NCBI RefSeq assembly: GCF_002157875.1
Contig: NZ_CP021376.1
Coordinates: 372,001 to 436,000, forward strand
Length of the DNA stretch: 64,000 bases
Direction of reading: 5' to 3'
Origin: Oceanisphaera avium
GTDB lineage: Bacteria; Pseudomonadota; Gammaproteobacteria; Enterobacterales; Aeromonadaceae
In this document: positions 9,653 through 19,808 of the stretch, piece by piece
Position numbering within the stretch: the first letter of the stretch is position 1
Layout of the letters: each line of letters opens with the position of its first letter
Program-made: the position numbers and the translations under genes
The notes under the pieces: generated by a model
The model's database searches: none
What the model was told of the DNA's origin: nothing
What the model saw: only the letters and a program-made list of their open reading frames with translations

Positions 9653-11269
9653 ATGCGCAACCTATCCTTAAACTGGAAAATCTTACTGCCCTTACTCAGC
9701 ACCTTTGCCTTAGTGTTTCTGCTGTGCTTTTTTGTTTCAAGCAAATTACAACGTAACTTGGCGCTGCAATTAGCGGAAGAGAAAATAGAAACTGCCGCGA
9801 ACCTCTATATGGATCAGTTAAACGTGTTAATGGAAAACGGGGTGATCCATAAGCGTAAATTGGTGCAAACAAAAGTAGAAGAAGAGCTGGGTATTCAACA
9901 AGCGCGCGTGATACGTGCGCCGGCCGTAACCAATGTATTTGGCCCTGGGGCAGCGGATCAAGGGATTCAAGACAATTTAGATAAACGCGCCATTGAACAA
10001 GGCGAAACCGTATTAGACTTACACCTTGATGATGCGGTGCCTTATCTTACTTTAGTGAAGCCCTATAAAGCTTTTAAAGAATATCGTGGCACCGCCTGCT
10101 TACAATGTCACCAAGTGGCAGAGGGCACCATTATGGGCGCGGTACGTATCAGCTATGACTTAAGTGATACCTTTGGCCAAATACATGCTAATAACTTGCG
10201 CCTAGGTAGCCTGTTATTGGTGGTGATGGCGATCGCTGGCTTAATACTGTGGTTTATTCAAAACCGTTATCTAAAAAGCCCGATCCTTAATATCAGTCAG
10301 CGCTTACAACAAATATCGAAAAATCGTGACCTAACCACTCGACTAGTGCCACTAGGTAAAGATGAATTAGGTGGCTTAGTGGGCGCGGTTAATGGCTTAT
10401 TAACCAGTTTTCAAGCCAGCCTTAGAGAAGTACAGCAAGTCACGGGGCGTATTTATCATGCCGCCGGTAATATTCAACAAGGCGCGGAGCAAACTGATGG
10501 CTCGGTGCGTGCCCAAGACCAAGAAACGGCATTAATTGCTACCGCCATCAATGAAATGGAAGCCTCAGCCAGTGAAGTGCGAGAAAATGCTCGCCAAACT
10601 TCAGAAACTTCTGAGCAAAGTCATGCCTTTGCGCTTACTGCCAGTGAGCAAGCTCAAGTCGCGGTCACCGGTATTAGCGAGCTAAGTAGCGAGATTGGGC
10701 GAATTGATCAGGTGATCCGCACTCTTGATAGCCGTTGTAATCAAGTGGATAAGGTGCTCGATATGATCAAAGGCATTGCCGAGCAAACTAACTTACTCGC
10801 ACTTAACGCCGCCATTGAGGCCGCGAGAGCCGGTGAGTCGGGGCGTGGCTTTGCAGTGGTGGCCGATGAAGTGCGCACCTTAGCACAGCGCACTCAAGAG
10901 TCGGCACAAGAGATAACCGGCATGATAGGGCTGTTACAAAACGAAGCCAAAGAGGCGGTGTCTGCTATTGAAAAAGCCGATACCCAAGCGTCTAGCAGCG
11001 TAACCAGCACTCAAGCAGCCATGGACTCATTACAAGCGATTATCGAACAGGTTGCGCGCATTAATGAGCTCAGTGCTCTCGTATCTGCCTCTGCCGATGA
11101 GCAAAGTACCGTCTGTGCCGAGGTGAGCTATAATATCACGCGGGTGCGAGACTCTTCCGGCGAAACACTCACTCAGTCTACTGCTGCTGCACAGTCCAGT
11201 TTACAACTGGTACAAGAGTGCAAGGTATTAGAAGAGATGATCAGTCATTATCAATTACAAGACGAGTGA
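9653..11269 (+). CDS. Methyl-accepting chemotaxis protein with haem-c-type sensor domain
   Basis: This 538-residue inner-membrane chemoreceptor has TM1 at about 11-29, a periplasmic domain 30-182, TM2 about 184-203, HAMP about 205-258, and a cytoplasmic signalling domain with the hairpin-tip motif [20 protein letters not shown]. The periplasmic part carries CLQCH (Cys149, Cys152, His153), a covalent haem c site, and resembles the DUF3365/Tll0287-like family. Such receptors sense redox, oxygen or NO. No C-terminal CheR-binding pentapeptide is visible. It is monocistronic, with a terminator after it. An FNR-like box upstream fits a redox role. The exact ligand is unknown. Confidence 0.85.
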   Translation: MRNLSLNWKILLPLLSTFALVFLLCFFVSSKLQRNLALQLAEEKIETAANLYMDQLNVLMENGVIHKRKLVQTKVEEELGIQQARVIRAPAVTNVFGPGAADQGIQDNLDKRAIEQGETVLDLHLDDAVPYLTLVKPYKAFKEYRGTACLQCHQVAEGTIMGAVRISYDLSDTFGQIHANNLRLGSLLLVVMAIAGLILWFIQNRYLKSPILNISQRLQQISKNRDLTTRLVPLGKDELGGLVGAVNGLLTSFQASLREVQQVTGRIYHAAGNIQQGAEQTDGSVRAQDQETALIATAINEMEASASEVRENARQTSETSEQSHAFALTASEQAQVAVTGISELSSEIGRIDQVIRTLDSRCNQVDKVLDMIKGIAEQTNLLALNAAIEAARAGESGRGFAVVADEVRTLAQRTQESAQEITGMIGLLQNEAKEAVSAIEKADTQASSSVTSTQAAMDSLQAIIEQVARINELSALVSASADEQSTVCAEVSYNITRVRDSSGETLTQSTAAAQSSLQLVQECKVLEEMISHYQLQDE

Positions 11270-11304
11270 GGCAGCACTCTTCGCTAAGCATGAGCTAAAC
11301 CAAT

Positions 11305-11334
11305 AAAAAACCGAGCCTAGGCTCGGTTTTTTAT
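11305..11334. terminator. Bidirectional terminator between the convergent chemoreceptor and channel genes
   Basis: AAAAAACCGAGCC and GGCTCGGTTTTTT form a near-perfect palindrome with A- and T-runs, so it can work on both strands. Confidence 0.9.
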
Positions 11335-11368
11335 TAATGTTGGCAACAAACTGGCGGATAGCTTTGGC

Positions 11369-12475
11369 TTATTGTTCTTTACCTAAGTAAGTGGCGCGGA
11401 CATTACTCCAGTTGTTGTCTTCGGTAATGCGCAATATTTGTTGAGAGATCTCGGCGCGTAATGGGCTGCCCTCGGGCAGGGCTAGCGCGTATAACTGTTG
11501 AGCAAATACGCCGGACAAGATTGATAACGGCTGCTCTTGGTGCAAGTTGCGATATTGCAATAAGGCGCGGTCATAAACAATAGCGTCGGTTTCACCCTTA
11601 ACAACTGAGGCCATGGCGCTGGTTAGATCTGGGTAGGTTTGATAGCGCAAGTGCTCCTCTTCTAAGAAGCGTTGACTGGCAGTGTCAGCAATAGTGGCCA
11701 CGGTTTTACCAGGCAGATCACTCAAGCCTTCAATACCGGTACGTAAATTATTGACTGTTAACGAGGCGGTAATGGCAGCGGTAAAACTGGCCACCACTAT
11801 CATCCCCGCAAACATCCACACCAAACCGATTAAGCGTCCCGCAAAAGAAGTAGGGGCTTTATCACCGTAGCCCACTGTGGTCATGGTTACTGCGGCCCAC
11901 CAAAAGCTCGCACCTATGCCTTGGGCGGCAGTGCCCCCAAATTGCTCGGGGTTTTTACGATGCTCAGCCAGCCACAATAAAAAGCCTGCTGCTAACAGTA
12001 AGCCAGCTAACCCTAATACCACGCTTAAAAACTGCCAGCTAACAAACGCTTTAAAGCTGGCCAATAAATCATGTTTGGGCACTTCGGGTACTGCGATGGA
12101 TAATCCGGTTTGATAGAAAGGGTGAGTAAAATCAAAGCGCGTATCGCGATCGGCAGTCATGGTAAGCGCTCCCACCGCCACATCAATTTGACTATTTTCC
12201 ACCGCATCCAATAGCGCGCTAAATTTCATGGGCTGATATTCAAACTCCACCCCCAAGCTATTGGCGATATCTTGCCAAAGATCGATACTAATGCCTTCCC
12301 AACTGCCATCATCGGCTTGCATCACAAAAGGCGGGACTTCGGTAATGCCCACTGTTAAGGGTGTGGTTTGGTGCTTGGCTATTTCTTGGGCTGGCTCTTG
12401 CAGCTGTGTTTGGGCATAAGACTGAGCCGAGAGTCCCAGCGTGAGCAGTAGATAAAACGTAATTTTTTTAAACAT
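11369..12475 (-). CDS. GluR0-like ligand-gated potassium channel (substrate-binding domain split by a K+ pore)
   Basis: The 368 residues read as a signal peptide (1-21, cleavage near SYAQ), first lobe of an SBP_bac_3 amino-acid-binding domain (about 38-133, with TADRDTRFDFTHPFY), TM1 (about 149-170), a re-entrant pore with the K+ selectivity filter TVGYGD (200-205), TM2 (about 213-240), and the second binding lobe (about 250-368, with DAIVYD). This lobe-TM-pore-TM-lobe order is that of prokaryotic ionotropic glutamate receptors such as Synechocystis GluR0. The ligand cannot be read from the sequence. It is likely tetrameric in the inner membrane. No operon partner. Confidence 0.85.
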   Translation of the reverse strand: MFKKITFYLLLTLGLSAQSYAQTQLQEPAQEIAKHQTTPLTVGITEVPPFVMQADDGSWEGISIDLWQDIANSLGVEFEYQPMKFSALLDAVENSQIDVAVGALTMTADRDTRFDFTHPFYQTGLSIAVPEVPKHDLLASFKAFVSWQFLSVVLGLAGLLLAAGFLLWLAEHRKNPEQFGGTAAQGIGASFWWAAVTMTTVGYGDKAPTSFAGRLIGLVWMFAGMIVVASFTAAITASLTVNNLRTGIEGLSDLPGKTVATIADTASQRFLEEEHLRYQTYPDLTSAMASVVKGETDAIVYDRALLQYRNLHQEQPLSILSGVFAQQLYALALPEGSPLRAEISQQILRITEDNNWSNVRATYLGKEQ

Positions 12476-12897
12476 GGCGTTATGAGCCTAAAATAGGCTT
12501 GTCCGATAATGGGTAAGAAGTAATGGCGTAAGCTGCTGTAACCGAGTAATGAGTGGCACTAAGCACAGCGCCAAGTGGAGAATACCGACTTGAGTCCAAG
12601 ATGAGAACCTAAAATATAAAGATAAGCGTAGTGCATCCAGCAATCAGTACCCAGTATTAGGCTAAATAAACAGGCAGTATTTTCCTTTAAGCCCTCATGG
12701 TGGCCAAGTCAGTAGCTAGGTGTAGTCATTAATAACTTAAGACTTTTTTTTACAGCAAAATCTGCCAAGCCCATTAAAAATAGAGAAGCCGTCTAAAAGG
12801 CCAAGATAAAAGCGTGAAAGCTAAGCGCCAAAAATACTCATCTGTAGGATTGCCGCTCTTACTATTAAATAGGGAGGTGCTTAGCGCTTATCTCAGC
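12476..12897. other. Intergenic stretch, no gene seen
   Basis: About 420 nt between the channel gene and the 3' end of xseA. I see no credible open frame, no RNA gene and no clear terminator. The promoter of the channel gene should lie at its left end, but no strong hexamers stand out. Confidence 0.5.
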
Positions 12898-14298
12898 TTA
12901 AGTTTTTCGTGATTGACTTGCAGCGTCATTTTTTGTTGTTGCCATCTTTTGCGTGGGAACCTCAAGCAGTTGCTCGACCCGACTCAATATTTCGCCTTCA
13001 GCCACACGAGTGCGCAGCGTCTCACCGACTTGTACTTGATTAGCCGCCGTAATCACCTGTGAGCCTTGCTGAGTAATACTGTAACCTCGGCCAAGGGTTG
13101 CTAAGGGACTAATGGCATTTAATCTTGAGCCAACTAGCGCTAATTGATGTTCATGCTGCTTTAAGCGAGTCTGCATTTGGTTTTTTAAGCGTTGTTGTAG
13201 CGCTTGTAGTGCCAGCTGGCTGTTATGTAAATGCTGCGCTGGATGCTGATGGCCGAGACGTAACTGGCCGTGAGCTAAGCGTTGCTGAGCACGAGTAAAG
13301 CATTGGCGAAAGGCGCGCTGTAATCTGGCTTGCAGTTGATCCAGTTGTTGCGCTTGTTGTTGTAGTTGCTGGCGCGGATGCTGAAGCTGTAAACGGGCTT
13401 GTAAATTACTTAGTTGCTGCTGGTATGCTGCGAGCAAACGACGCTGGGCTTGCTGTAAGCGCTGTTGCCATTGCTGATATTGAGCCTGCTGGACCGTAGC
13501 ATCACGACTAATAAGCTCAGCTGCCGCCGAGGGCGTAGGCGCGCGCATATCGGCGGCAAAGTCACTTAAGGTAAAGTCCACCTCATGGCCTACAGCACTG
13601 ACTATTGGCAAGTGGGAGGCGGCAATGGCGCGCACTAAGCGCTCATCATTAAAGCACCATAAATCTTCTAATGAGCCGCCGCCTCTGGCTAAAATTAATA
13701 TATCTACTTCATTACGCTGATTAGCCGTAGCTAGAGCTTGCACCAGTTGGGCACCAGCGGGCTCGCCTTGTACTTGAGAAGGATAAATCACCACTGCTAA
13801 GTGCGGTGCTCGTCTGGCTAACACACTTAAAATATCATGCAGTGCCGCCCCGGTGGGAGAGCTAATAATGCCCACTTTATTAGGGTGCGCGGGAAGCGCT
13901 TGTTTTAGTAACTCGCTAAATAAGCCTTCTTCAAAGAGGCGTTGTTTGAGCGCTTCATATTGCTGCTTAAGTAAACCTTCACCGGCCGGCGCCATGGTTT
14001 GCGCCACTAACTGATAATCGCCTCTGGGCTCATATAACGTGACTTTGCCTACCAACAGGACTTGGTCGCCATTTTTAGGACGAAAAGCCACACTACGATT
14101 GCTGCCTTTAAACATGGCGCAGCGTAATTGCGACTGACTGTCTTTAAGGGAAAAATACCAATGACCCGAACTGGGCGTCGCCAGATTGGAGATTTCCCCA
14201 CTAATGGCCACCGAGCCTAGCTCGCCTTCAAGTAATAAACGGGCATGACGATTAAGGTGGCTGACCGTATAAACCTTATTTGATGTATCTTGCTGCAA
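12898..14298 (-). CDS. xseA: Exodeoxyribonuclease VII large subunit
   Basis: This 466-residue protein is the large subunit of the single-strand exonuclease VII. It has an N-terminal OB-fold (SNKVYTVSHLNRHARLLLEG, GEISNLATPSSGHWYFSLKD), the catalytic domain with PTGAALHDIL, ARGGGSLEDLWCFNDE and VGHEVDFTLSDFAADMRAPTPSAAAE, then a long Gln-rich coiled coil (about 270-380) typical of the family. It is divergent from guaB, the usual gammaproteobacterial arrangement. The small subunit xseB is not in the window. Confidence 0.95.
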   Translation of the reverse strand: MQQDTSNKVYTVSHLNRHARLLLEGELGSVAISGEISNLATPSSGHWYFSLKDSQSQLRCAMFKGSNRSVAFRPKNGDQVLLVGKVTLYEPRGDYQLVAQTMAPAGEGLLKQQYEALKQRLFEEGLFSELLKQALPAHPNKVGIISSPTGAALHDILSVLARRAPHLAVVIYPSQVQGEPAGAQLVQALATANQRNEVDILILARGGGSLEDLWCFNDERLVRAIAASHLPIVSAVGHEVDFTLSDFAADMRAPTPSAAAELISRDATVQQAQYQQWQQRLQQAQRRLLAAYQQQLSNLQARLQLQHPRQQLQQQAQQLDQLQARLQRAFRQCFTRAQQRLAHGQLRLGHQHPAQHLHNSQLALQALQQRLKNQMQTRLKQHEHQLALVGSRLNAISPLATLGRGYSITQQGSQVITAANQVQVGETLRTRVAEGEILSRVEQLLEVPTQKMATTKNDAASQSRKT

Positions 14299-14456
14299 AA
14301 TGGCCTCGGAAGAGTATCTTTATATGAAAGTAAGCCCTTTTAACGGCTATTTTGCGCTTTTTTGCCACAAATAACAAAAATAGCTTTACCCATAGGGCCG
14401 ACATGCCTAAAATTCTACTGCAATATTTTTACCCCCCAAATATGGTGAATATTGCG

Positions 14457-15920
14457 ATGCTAAGAATAATCCAAGATGCGTTAACCTTCGATGATGTACT
14501 CCTCGTTCCTGCTCATTCTAACGTGTTACCCAACACCGCAAAGCTTAAAACCCGCCTCACAAAAGACATTACTCTCAACATTCCTATTGTGTCTGCGGCT
14601 ATGGATACCATTACCGAAGCAGACTTGGCGATTGCCTTGGCGCAAGAGGGCGGCATTGGCTTTATCCATAAGAATATGTCGATAGAAGCCCAAGCGGCCC
14701 AAGTGCGCAAAGTGAAAAAATTTGAAAGTGGGGTAGTGTCAGACCCCGTTACCGTGCGCCCCGATATGACGATTGGTGATGTACGTGAACAAACACGCAT
14801 TAACGGCTTTGCCGGTTATCCGGTGGTCACCGCCAGTGGCGAGCTAGTGGGTATTATTACCGGTCGTGATATGCGCTTTGTGCAAGACATGAGCAAGCGT
14901 GTGGATCAAGTGATGACTGAAAAATCTCGTTTAGTAACCGTAAAAGCGGGCGCTGCACGAGACCAAGTTGAATCTTTGATGCAACAACATCGTATTGAAA
15001 AAGTGTTGGTAGTCAGTGATCAAGGCCAACTAACCGGTATGATCAGCGCTAAAGACTTCCAAAAAGCCGAAAGTAAACCCAATGCCTGTAAAGATGCCGA
15101 AGGGCGCTTGCGCGTGGGTGCCGCCGTGGGTGCCGCCCCCGGTAATGAAGAGCGTATTCAAGCGCTAGTAGAAGCGGGCTTAGATGTGCTGCTAATTGAC
15201 TCCTCTCATGGTCATTCCGAGGGGGTACTGGAGCGCATTCGAGAAACACGCCGTGCTTATCCTGATTTAGCAATAGTCGGTGGCAACGTGGCCACCGGTG
15301 CCGGTGCTTTAGCACTGGCTGAAGCGGGCGCCAGTGCCGTTAAAGTGGGCATAGGCCCTGGCTCTATTTGTACCACCCGTATTGTGACCGGCTGTGGGGT
15401 GCCACAAATTACTGCGGTGGCCAATGCCGTAGAAGCGCTGAAGCACTTAGATATTCCGGTGATTGCCGATGGCGGTATTCGCTTTTCTGGAGATATCGCT
15501 AAAGCACTAGCGGCGGGTGCGCATTGCGTGATGATGGGCTCTATGTTTGCCGGTACTGAAGAATCACCCGGTGAAATTGAATTATTCCAAGGTCGCTCTT
15601 TTAAGTCGTACCGAGGTATGGGATCCTTAGGCGCCATGAGTAAAGGCTCCAGCGACCGTTATTTCCAAACCGATAATGCGGCGGATAAATTAGTGCCTGA
15701 GGGCATTGAAGGTCGTGTTCCTTATAAAGGCAAATTAAAAGAGATAATCCATCAGCAAATGGGCGGCTTGCGCAGTGCCATGGGTTTAACCGGCAGTGCC
15801 ACCATAGATTGTCTGCGCACTAAAGCAGAATTTGTTAAGATATCTGGCGCTGGCATTCAAGAATCCCACGTGCATGATGTGACCATCACTAAAGAAGCAC
15901 CTAATTACCGGTTAGGTTAA
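14457..15920 (+). CDS. guaB: IMP dehydrogenase
   Basis: This enzyme oxidises IMP to XMP, the first committed step to GMP. From ATG 14457 ([20 protein letters not shown]) it has 487 residues, one short of E. coli. A TIM barrel encloses two CBS domains (about 93-200). The catalytic loop [13 protein letters not shown] holds the active cysteine, and [17 protein letters not shown] and the flap region follow. The open frame extends 35 codons upstream to 14352, but this has no family match. It is followed by a terminator and then guaA. Confidence 0.96.
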   Translation: MLRIIQDALTFDDVLLVPAHSNVLPNTAKLKTRLTKDITLNIPIVSAAMDTITEADLAIALAQEGGIGFIHKNMSIEAQAAQVRKVKKFESGVVSDPVTVRPDMTIGDVREQTRINGFAGYPVVTASGELVGIITGRDMRFVQDMSKRVDQVMTEKSRLVTVKAGAARDQVESLMQQHRIEKVLVVSDQGQLTGMISAKDFQKAESKPNACKDAEGRLRVGAAVGAAPGNEERIQALVEAGLDVLLIDSSHGHSEGVLERIRETRRAYPDLAIVGGNVATGAGALALAEAGASAVKVGIGPGSICTTRIVTGCGVPQITAVANAVEALKHLDIPVIADGGIRFSGDIAKALAAGAHCVMMGSMFAGTEESPGEIELFQGRSFKSYRGMGSLGAMSKGSSDRYFQTDNAADKLVPEGIEGRVPYKGKLKEIIHQQMGGLRSAMGLTGSATIDCLRTKAEFVKISGAGIQESHVHDVTITKEAPNYRLG

Positions 15921-15935
15921 TTCAATAAGCAACGG

Positions 15936-15959
15936 ACGGGGGTGTCTGCCCCCGTTTTT
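15936..15959 (+). terminator. Intrinsic terminator between guaB and guaA
   Basis: ACGGGGG and CCCCCGT pair around a 6-nt loop, followed by five T residues. It suggests partial uncoupling of guaA from guaB. Confidence 0.85.
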
Positions 15960-16023
15960 CGATTGCCGTCTGCCCCCCATAGGCGGTCCTTGTAATAAGC
16001 AAGAAGTAACGAGTAGGACAACG

Positions 16024-17601
16024 ATGACCAATAATATTCATGATAACCGGATCCTGATTTTGGATTTCGGCTCACAATATACTCAACTGATTGCCCGCCG
16101 TGTTCGGGAGTTGGGTGTATATTGTGAGTTGTGGCCATGGGACGTCTCTGACGAGCGGATCCGCGACTTTAAGCCCAACGGGATTATCTTGTCTGGGGGG
16201 CCAGAGTCCGTTACTGAGGCCAATAGCCCACGTGCACCGCAATATGTGTTTGAAGCTGGCGTGCCGGTATTAGGCATTTGCTATGGCATGCAAACCATGG
16301 CCGAGCAATTAGGCGGCTCGGTGGCGGGATCTCCTGAGCGTGAGTTTGGTTATGCTCAGGTAGAGCGCGTAGCCGAATGTGCTTTATTTGCCAATATTGA
16401 AGATGCCATTGATGCTAACGGTCAGCCGCTACTCGATGTGTGGATGAGCCATGGCGATAAGGTAGTGGGTTTACCTGAGGGCTTTAAAAAAGTAGCACAA
16501 ACGGGCAATTGTCCTTTTGCGGCCATGGCCGATGAAAGTCGCCATTTTTATGGCCTACAGTTTCATCCAGAAGTCACGCACACTCGCCAAGGTGCGCGCA
16601 TGCTGGAATACTTTATTCATGATATTTGTGGTTGTGATGCGCTATGGACTCCCGCCACTATTATTGACGATGCCGTGGCGCGTTTACGTGAGCAAGTCGG
16701 TAGCGATAAGGTGATCTTAGGCTTGTCGGGCGGCGTGGACTCTTCCGTGACCGCCATGCTATTGCACCGCGCCATTGGCACACAATTAACCTGTGTGTTT
16801 GTGGATAATGGCTTATTGCGCTTAAACGAAGCCGAGCAAGTAATGGAGATGTTTGGCGATCACTTTGGGCTTAACATTATTCATGTGCCAGCTGAAGACC
16901 GTTTCTTATCTGCACTGGCGGGTGAAGAAGAGCCAGAAGCCAAGCGTAAAATCATTGGCCGGGTGTTTATCGAAGTATTCGACGAATATGCTGGCAAGAT
17001 TGAAGATGTGAAATGGCTGGCTCAAGGCACTATTTACCCAGACATTATTGAGTCTGCCGGTGCCGGCACCGGCAAGGCGCATGTGATCAAGTCGCACCAT
17101 AACGTGGGTGGCTTGCCAGCAGACATGAAAATGGGCTTAGTTGAGCCACTGAAAGAGCTGTTTAAAGATGAAGTGCGTCGCATCGGCCTAGAACTTGGCC
17201 TGCCCTACGACATGCTTTATCGCCACCCATTCCCAGGTCCAGGCCTTGGGGTGCGGGTATTAGGTGAAGTGAAGAAAGAATACTGTGATTTGCTGCGCCG
17301 TGCTGATGCCATCTTCATTGAAGAGCTGCACAAGCACGACCTGTATAACAAAGTCAGCCAAGCCTTTACCGTATTCTTACCCGTGCGCTCCGTGGGCGTA
17401 ATGGGCGATGCCCGTAAATACGACTGGGTAGTGTCACTGCGCGCCGTAGAAACCATCGACTTTATGACCGCCCATTGGGCACACCTGCCGTATGACTTCT
17501 TAGGGCATGTGTCTAATCGGATCATTAATGAAATCGATGGCATCTCACGAGTGGTTTATGACATTTCTGGTAAGCCACCGGCGACCATCGAGTGGGAATA
17601 A
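16024..17601 (+). CDS. guaA: GMP synthase (glutamine-hydrolysing)
   Basis: This 525-residue enzyme converts XMP to GMP using glutamine ammonia and is the same length as in E. coli. The class I glutamine amidotransferase domain (1-200) has the nucleophile motif GICYGMQ and HPEVTHT. The ATP pyrophosphatase domain has the P-loop LSGGVDSSV, and the C-terminal dimerisation domain ends PPATIEWE. It is transcribed after guaB with a 103-nt gap. Confidence 0.96.
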   Translation: MTNNIHDNRILILDFGSQYTQLIARRVRELGVYCELWPWDVSDERIRDFKPNGIILSGGPESVTEANSPRAPQYVFEAGVPVLGICYGMQTMAEQLGGSVAGSPEREFGYAQVERVAECALFANIEDAIDANGQPLLDVWMSHGDKVVGLPEGFKKVAQTGNCPFAAMADESRHFYGLQFHPEVTHTRQGARMLEYFIHDICGCDALWTPATIIDDAVARLREQVGSDKVILGLSGGVDSSVTAMLLHRAIGTQLTCVFVDNGLLRLNEAEQVMEMFGDHFGLNIIHVPAEDRFLSALAGEEEPEAKRKIIGRVFIEVFDEYAGKIEDVKWLAQGTIYPDIIESAGAGTGKAHVIKSHHNVGGLPADMKMGLVEPLKELFKDEVRRIGLELGLPYDMLYRHPFPGPGLGVRVLGEVKKEYCDLLRRADAIFIEELHKHDLYNKVSQAFTVFLPVRSVGVMGDARKYDWVVSLRAVETIDFMTAHWAHLPYDFLGHVSNRIINEIDGISRVVYDISGKPPATIEWE

Positions 17602-17640
17602 GCCGGCTGCCTGAATAGGGCGTTTGCTGACCAAAAAACA

Positions 17641-17668
17641 AAAGGGCGCTTAGGCGCCCTTTTTTTGT
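17641..17668 (+). terminator. Intrinsic terminator after guaA
   Basis: AAAGGGCGC and GCGCCCTTT pair around a short loop, followed by a run of T residues. Confidence 0.92.
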
Positions 17669-17677
17669 TTAAAAAAT

Positions 17678-17692
17678 GTGAGGAGTGAGGCG
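17678..17692 (+). repeat. 15-bp dispersed repeat, copy 1
   Basis: GTGAGGAGTGAGGCG occurs here and again at 35802-35816 after aroA. It lies just downstream of a terminator. Its function is unknown. Confidence 0.5.
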
Positions 17693-17719
17693 AGAACGCT
17701 AAGCTCGAAAGACTAAATA

Positions 17720-17757
17720 TTTTTTGCCACGCAATACATGAAAAGTGCAAGAAAAAT
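17720..17757 (+). repeat. TTTTTGCCACG-type intergenic repeat, copy 1
   Basis: This A-rich element begins TTTTTGCCACG followed by AATACA and A-runs. A clearly related copy lies at 33096-33136 between serC and hisC. Both are intergenic. It may be a small dispersed repeat family of this genome; two copies are too few to define its ends. Confidence 0.45.
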
Positions 17758-17983
17758 AGTGAATAGAGCGAATTCTAAACGCTAAATTATCCGGCCAGCT
17801 CCCTCATCCTGACGACAGTCAGGATCTTATTTTAAAAATATAACGGCTTATTAGTGGGTAGCTTTGCTATCTTTATTTAGCGGTCAAAAGGAGATGGCTC
17901 GCACAAGTCTTGGCTTTGCTGCTGGCTTGTCGACAGATTAGGTTGAAGTCCCATTTATTTGTAACTAAAGTGTTAATCACTCA

Positions 17984-18182
17984 AGCCAGCCGGGAGAGAG
18001 CGCCGAGTAATGGTATTACTTAGCGCCGCCGAAGGAGCAACGACCCCGTAAACTCTCAGGCAAAAGGACCGGTGGCTGTAGACAAATCCGAAGAGTGGTC
18101 TGCGCACTTTCAGGCCCGCCGAAGGAGCAAGCCGTGTTATCTGGGGATAACATAGGTGAATCTCTCAGGCTCCAATACGGAT
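17984..18182 (+). ncRNA. Tandem glycine riboswitch (gcvT type, two aptamers)
   Basis: Aptamer 1 (about 17984-18078) has closing-stem arms AGCCAGCCGG and CCGGTGGCT and the conserved core GCCGAAGGAGCAA with CTCTCAGGCAAAAGGACCG. Aptamer 2 (about 18086-18182) closes with ATCCG and CGGAT and has GCCGAAGGAGCAA and TCTCTCAGGCTCC. A 7-nt linker joins them, as in cooperative glycine riboswitches. The region 18183-18244 before the DadA-like gene has no clear terminator and only a weak ribosome site, so control at translation is plausible. The RNA class is firm; the direction of control is inference. Confidence 0.92.
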
Positions 18183-18244
18183 GGGGATGCCAGGCTAGCC
18201 GCTGCTTACATGAAACGCTGCCTGCAAAAATAGAGTGCAAACCC

Positions 18245-19498
18245 ATGTCAGAGATGAAAAAAATAGCCGTTTTAGGGGCCGGTATTACCGGTATTACCAC
18301 TGCAGCTAAGCTCGTTGAGCAAGGCTTTGAAGTCACCGTTTTTGACCGCCAACGTTATGCCGCCATGGAAACCAGCTTTGCCAACGGTGGCCAACTGTCT
18401 GCCTCTAATGCCGAGGTGTGGAACACCTGGTCTACGGTATTAAAAGGCATGAAATGGATGCTACAAGCCGACGCTCCATTACTCGTTAATCCCAAGCCCA
18501 GCTGGCATAAGTTAAGCTGGATGCTCGAATTTATGCGCCACATTCCCGATTATGAACGCAACACCATAGAGACCACCCGCTTAGCCATTGCTGCGCGCCA
18601 ACATTTAATGGCCTTAGGCGAGCAGTGGGGGGTTAACTATGATCACTCCGAATGCGGCATTATGCATTTTTACTCCAATCAAAAAGATTTTAACCACGCC
18701 TGTGAAGTGACCAAGCTATTAAAACAAGGCGGGCTTGAGCGAGAAGCGCTGAGCCCTGCTGATATCAAACTTAAAGAGCCTAAACTGCACGGGGATTTTG
18801 TGGGCGGCTTTTGGACACCGAGCGACAGCACCGGAGATATTCATAACTTTACCTTTGGCTTGGCAGAAGCGATTCGCAAAGCCGGCGTGACCTTTTGCAT
18901 GGAAACTGAGCTTAAAAATGTCAGTATAGAAGGCAATGGCGTGCGAGTGATTGATGACCAAGGCCATTCTACTTACTTTGACGGTGTAGTGGTGTGTGCC
19001 GGCGTCGGCAGTCGTGAATTGGCTAGAAAATTAGGTGACCGCGTTAATATTTATCCGGTGAAAGGGTACTCCATTACGGTGAATTTGCGCGATCAGCTAA
19101 GCCAAGACAGTGCGCCACTGGTGTCTTTGCTCGATGATGAAACTAAGATTGTGACCAGTCGCTTAGGGCCGAATCGTTTTCGTATTGCGGGTACGGCCGA
19201 GTTTAATGGTAATAATCGAGATATTCGCCAAGACCGCATTGAGCCATTGATCAAATGGTGCAATCGCCACTTCCCAGACGTGTCTACCGAAAGCTCGGTG
19301 CCGTGGGCGGGCTTGCGTCCCATGATGCCAAACATGATGCCTAAAGTGGGCCGTGGTCGTCATCCACAAGTGTTTTATAATACCGGCCACGGTCACTTAG
19401 GCTGGACACTCAGTGGTGCCACTGCAGATATGATAGCGAATGTAATGGCAGCAGCGCGCGATGAAAATCGCAGCTTTAGCAAGGTCGCCTTAAGCTAA
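18245..19498 (+). CDS. dadA: D-amino acid dehydrogenase family FAD oxidoreductase (DadA-like)
   Basis: This 417-residue DAO-superfamily flavoenzyme starts MSEMKKIAVLGAGITG, with the FAD-binding GxGxxG. It contains FANGGQLSASNAEVW and ends with GHGHLGWTLSGATADMIANV, both typical of DadA. The family oxidises D-amino acids to oxo acids and ammonia and passes electrons to the respiratory chain. It sits directly behind a tandem glycine riboswitch, so glycine or a related amino acid may be substrate or signal. The open frame extends into the riboswitch to 18095, but this is not coding by homology. ATG 18254 is an alternative start. Confidence 0.85.
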   Translation: MSEMKKIAVLGAGITGITTAAKLVEQGFEVTVFDRQRYAAMETSFANGGQLSASNAEVWNTWSTVLKGMKWMLQADAPLLVNPKPSWHKLSWMLEFMRHIPDYERNTIETTRLAIAARQHLMALGEQWGVNYDHSECGIMHFYSNQKDFNHACEVTKLLKQGGLEREALSPADIKLKEPKLHGDFVGGFWTPSDSTGDIHNFTFGLAEAIRKAGVTFCMETELKNVSIEGNGVRVIDDQGHSTYFDGVVVCAGVGSRELARKLGDRVNIYPVKGYSITVNLRDQLSQDSAPLVSLLDDETKIVTSRLGPNRFRIAGTAEFNGNNRDIRQDRIEPLIKWCNRHFPDVSTESSVPWAGLRPMMPNMMPKVGRGRHPQVFYNTGHGHLGWTLSGATADMIANVMAAARDENRSFSKVALS

Positions 19499-19513
19499 GT
19501 GCGAAGGCCTAAC

Positions 19514-19541
19514 AAAAAAGACGCCCTAGGGCGTCTTTTTT
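19514..19541. terminator. Bidirectional terminator after the DadA-like gene
   Basis: A perfect palindrome centred on CCTAGG: AAAAAAGACGCCC pairs with GGGCGTCTTTTTT. It also serves the convergent DUF3297 gene. Confidence 0.92.
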
Positions 19542-19559
19542 AATTAATGCCAGAGCGCG

Positions 19560-19808
19560 CTAGCTATAAAAAGCTTCCACTGTGCCTTTAACCGTAATCA
19601 ATAAAGGCTGGCCGCGACGGTCGAGTGCCTTAGGTGAGGCAATTTTAATCCAACCTTCGCTGATGCAGTATTCTTCTACATCGTTTCGTTCTTTGCCGTT
19701 AAAGCGAATACCAATTTCGTGTTCAAAAACTTCTGCCACATGATGGGGGCTGCGAGGGTTAATCGACAGGCGATCTGGCAGTGTGGGGAGCGAGCGAGTG
19801 TCGTTCAT
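19560..19808 (-). CDS. DUF3297 family protein
   Basis: This 82-residue soluble protein contains DRLSINPRSPHHVAEVFEHEIGI and ends KGTVEAFYS, matching the small DUF3297 family of proteobacteria as I recall it. No function is known. It stands alone, convergent with the DadA-like gene across a shared terminator. No membrane segment or signal peptide is visible. Confidence 0.75.
   Translation of the reverse strand: MNDTRSLPTLPDRLSINPRSPHHVAEVFEHEIGIRFNGKERNDVEEYCISEGWIKIASPKALDRRGQPLLITVKGTVEAFYS

Noticed and set aside
18095..18244. N-terminal extension of the DadA-like protein
   Set aside because: These codons are the second riboswitch aptamer; the flavin-binding start at MSEMKKIAVLGAG is the family start.
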